The notes under the pieces: model-generated | Told to the model about the DNA's origin: nothing | Databases searched by the model: none | Seen by the model: only the letters and a program-made list of their open reading frames with translations | Shown here: one piece after another, positions 6,225 to 6,366 of the stretch | How positions within the stretch are numbered: position 1 is the stretch's first letter | Layout: each line of letters begins with the position of its first letter | Source: Micrococcales bacterium UBA7472 | Lineage (GTDB): Bacteria > Actinomycetota > Actinomycetes > Actinomycetales > Microbacteriaceae | DNA: 6,366 nucleotides | Assembly (NCBI GenBank): GCA_002478545.1 | Contig: DLOY01000073.1 | Location: 1-6,366, forward strand | Direction of reading: 5' to 3' | Position numbers and translations under genes: made by a program

Positions 6225-6230
6225 ACTTTA
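6225..6230 (-). promoter_or_regulatory. Candidate -10 box for the minus-strand cluster (possible leaderless start)
   Basis: On the minus strand 6230 to 6225 reads TAAAGT, fitting the actinobacterial TANNNT pattern. Six bases (AAACGG) separate it from the A of the ATG at 6218, the normal distance from a -10 box to the transcription start. I see no convincing -35 box. If used, the mRNA would begin at or next to the start codon, as is common in Actinobacteria. Confidence 0.4.
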
Positions 6231-6239
6231 CCTTTCGGT

Positions 6240-6245
6240 TACACT
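6240..6245 (+). promoter_or_regulatory. Candidate -10 box of the cold-shock gene
   Basis: TACACT fits TANNNT and lies 29 bases before the ATG at 6275, which would give a leader of roughly 20-25 bases. The shifted reading ACTTAT (6243-6248) is an alternative. No good -35 box is visible. The leader would be much shorter than the long thermosensing leader of E. coli cspA, and it carries AAGGAAAG (6258-6265) as a ribosome-binding candidate. Confidence 0.3.
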
Positions 6246-6274
6246 TATCGCCGTTCCAAGGAAAGTGGTGATCT

Positions 6275-6366
6275 ATGCCAACCGGCAAAGTTAAGTTCTT
6301 CGATGACGACAAGGGCTTCGGCTTTATCGCTGGAGACGATGGCAGCGAAGTCTTCCTGCACATCTC
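6275..6366 (+). CDS. Cold-shock domain protein (CspA family), N-terminal part
   Basis: The first 30 complete codons and a partial one are present; the gene continues past the right edge. The protein begins MPTGKVKFFDDDKGFGFIAG and contains both nucleic-acid-binding motifs of the cold-shock domain: RNP1 KGFGFI (13-18) and RNP2 VFLHI (26-30). Such proteins are small OB-fold chaperones that bind single-stranded RNA and DNA and prevent mRNA structure. Relatives I remember with this MPTGKVKFF start in Microbacteriaceae have a C-terminal extension beyond the roughly 67-residue core, but that part is not in the window. AAGGAAAG lies 9 bases before the ATG. The gene is divergent from the membrane protein/XPB cluster, so the two promoters share a 56-bp gap. 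Confidence 0.95.
   Translation, partial: MPTGKVKFFDDDKGFGFIAGDDGSEVFLHI

Noticed and set aside
1..6366. tRNA, rRNA, CRISPR array, insertion sequence or transfer island
   Set aside because: No cloverleaf, repeat-spacer pattern, transposase or terminal repeats were seen, and base and codon use look uniform across the window.

Overview
The window looks like a chromosomal segment from a high-GC Gram-positive bacterium (Actinobacteria). Protein similarity, recalled and not searched, points to Microbacteriaceae of the small-genome aquatic type (Rhodoluna/Aquiluna-like). The evidence is an actinobacterial GroEL tail ending in MDF, a WXG100 protein, a bacterial XPB helicase with its helicase-associated partner, and a CspA-type protein starting MPTGKVKFF. 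Base composition is only moderately GC-rich by eye and intergenic gaps are very short, which fits a streamlined genome.

Layout: the 3' end of groL (1-178, + strand) finishes in a strong intrinsic terminator (193-220). Six genes then fill the minus strand head to tail. Read in their own direction (right to left) they are a two-helix small membrane protein (6218-5982), a helicase-associated protein with an XPB-NTD-like module (5981-4407), the DNA repair helicase XPB (4397-2769), an OmpR/PhoB-type response regulator (2719-2027), its HAMP-containing sensor histidine kinase (2026-572), and a WXG100/ESAT-6-like protein (511 or 526 down to 224). The plus-strand cold-shock gene starts at 6275 and runs off the right edge. 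It is divergent from the minus-strand cluster across a 56-bp gap.

How the genes may work together: XPB and its neighbour both carry the same module (VQxD start, then xYR(I/L), then a PxPQ/PVPQ end). This recalls eukaryotic TFIIH, where p52 contacts XPB through a domain like XPB's own N-terminal domain, and it suggests a bacterial XPB-partner complex. The regulator and kinase form an abutting, translationally coupled two-component pair. The WXG100 gene follows the kinase, separated by a gap holding a perfect DnaA-box consensus. Whether all six genes form one transcript or two (a 49-nt gap with an inverted repeat separates XPB from the regulator) cannot be settled from sequence alone.

There is no mobile element, CRISPR array, tRNA or rRNA, and no gene-free stretch above 300 bases. 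The longest non-coding stretches are about 45-60 bases.
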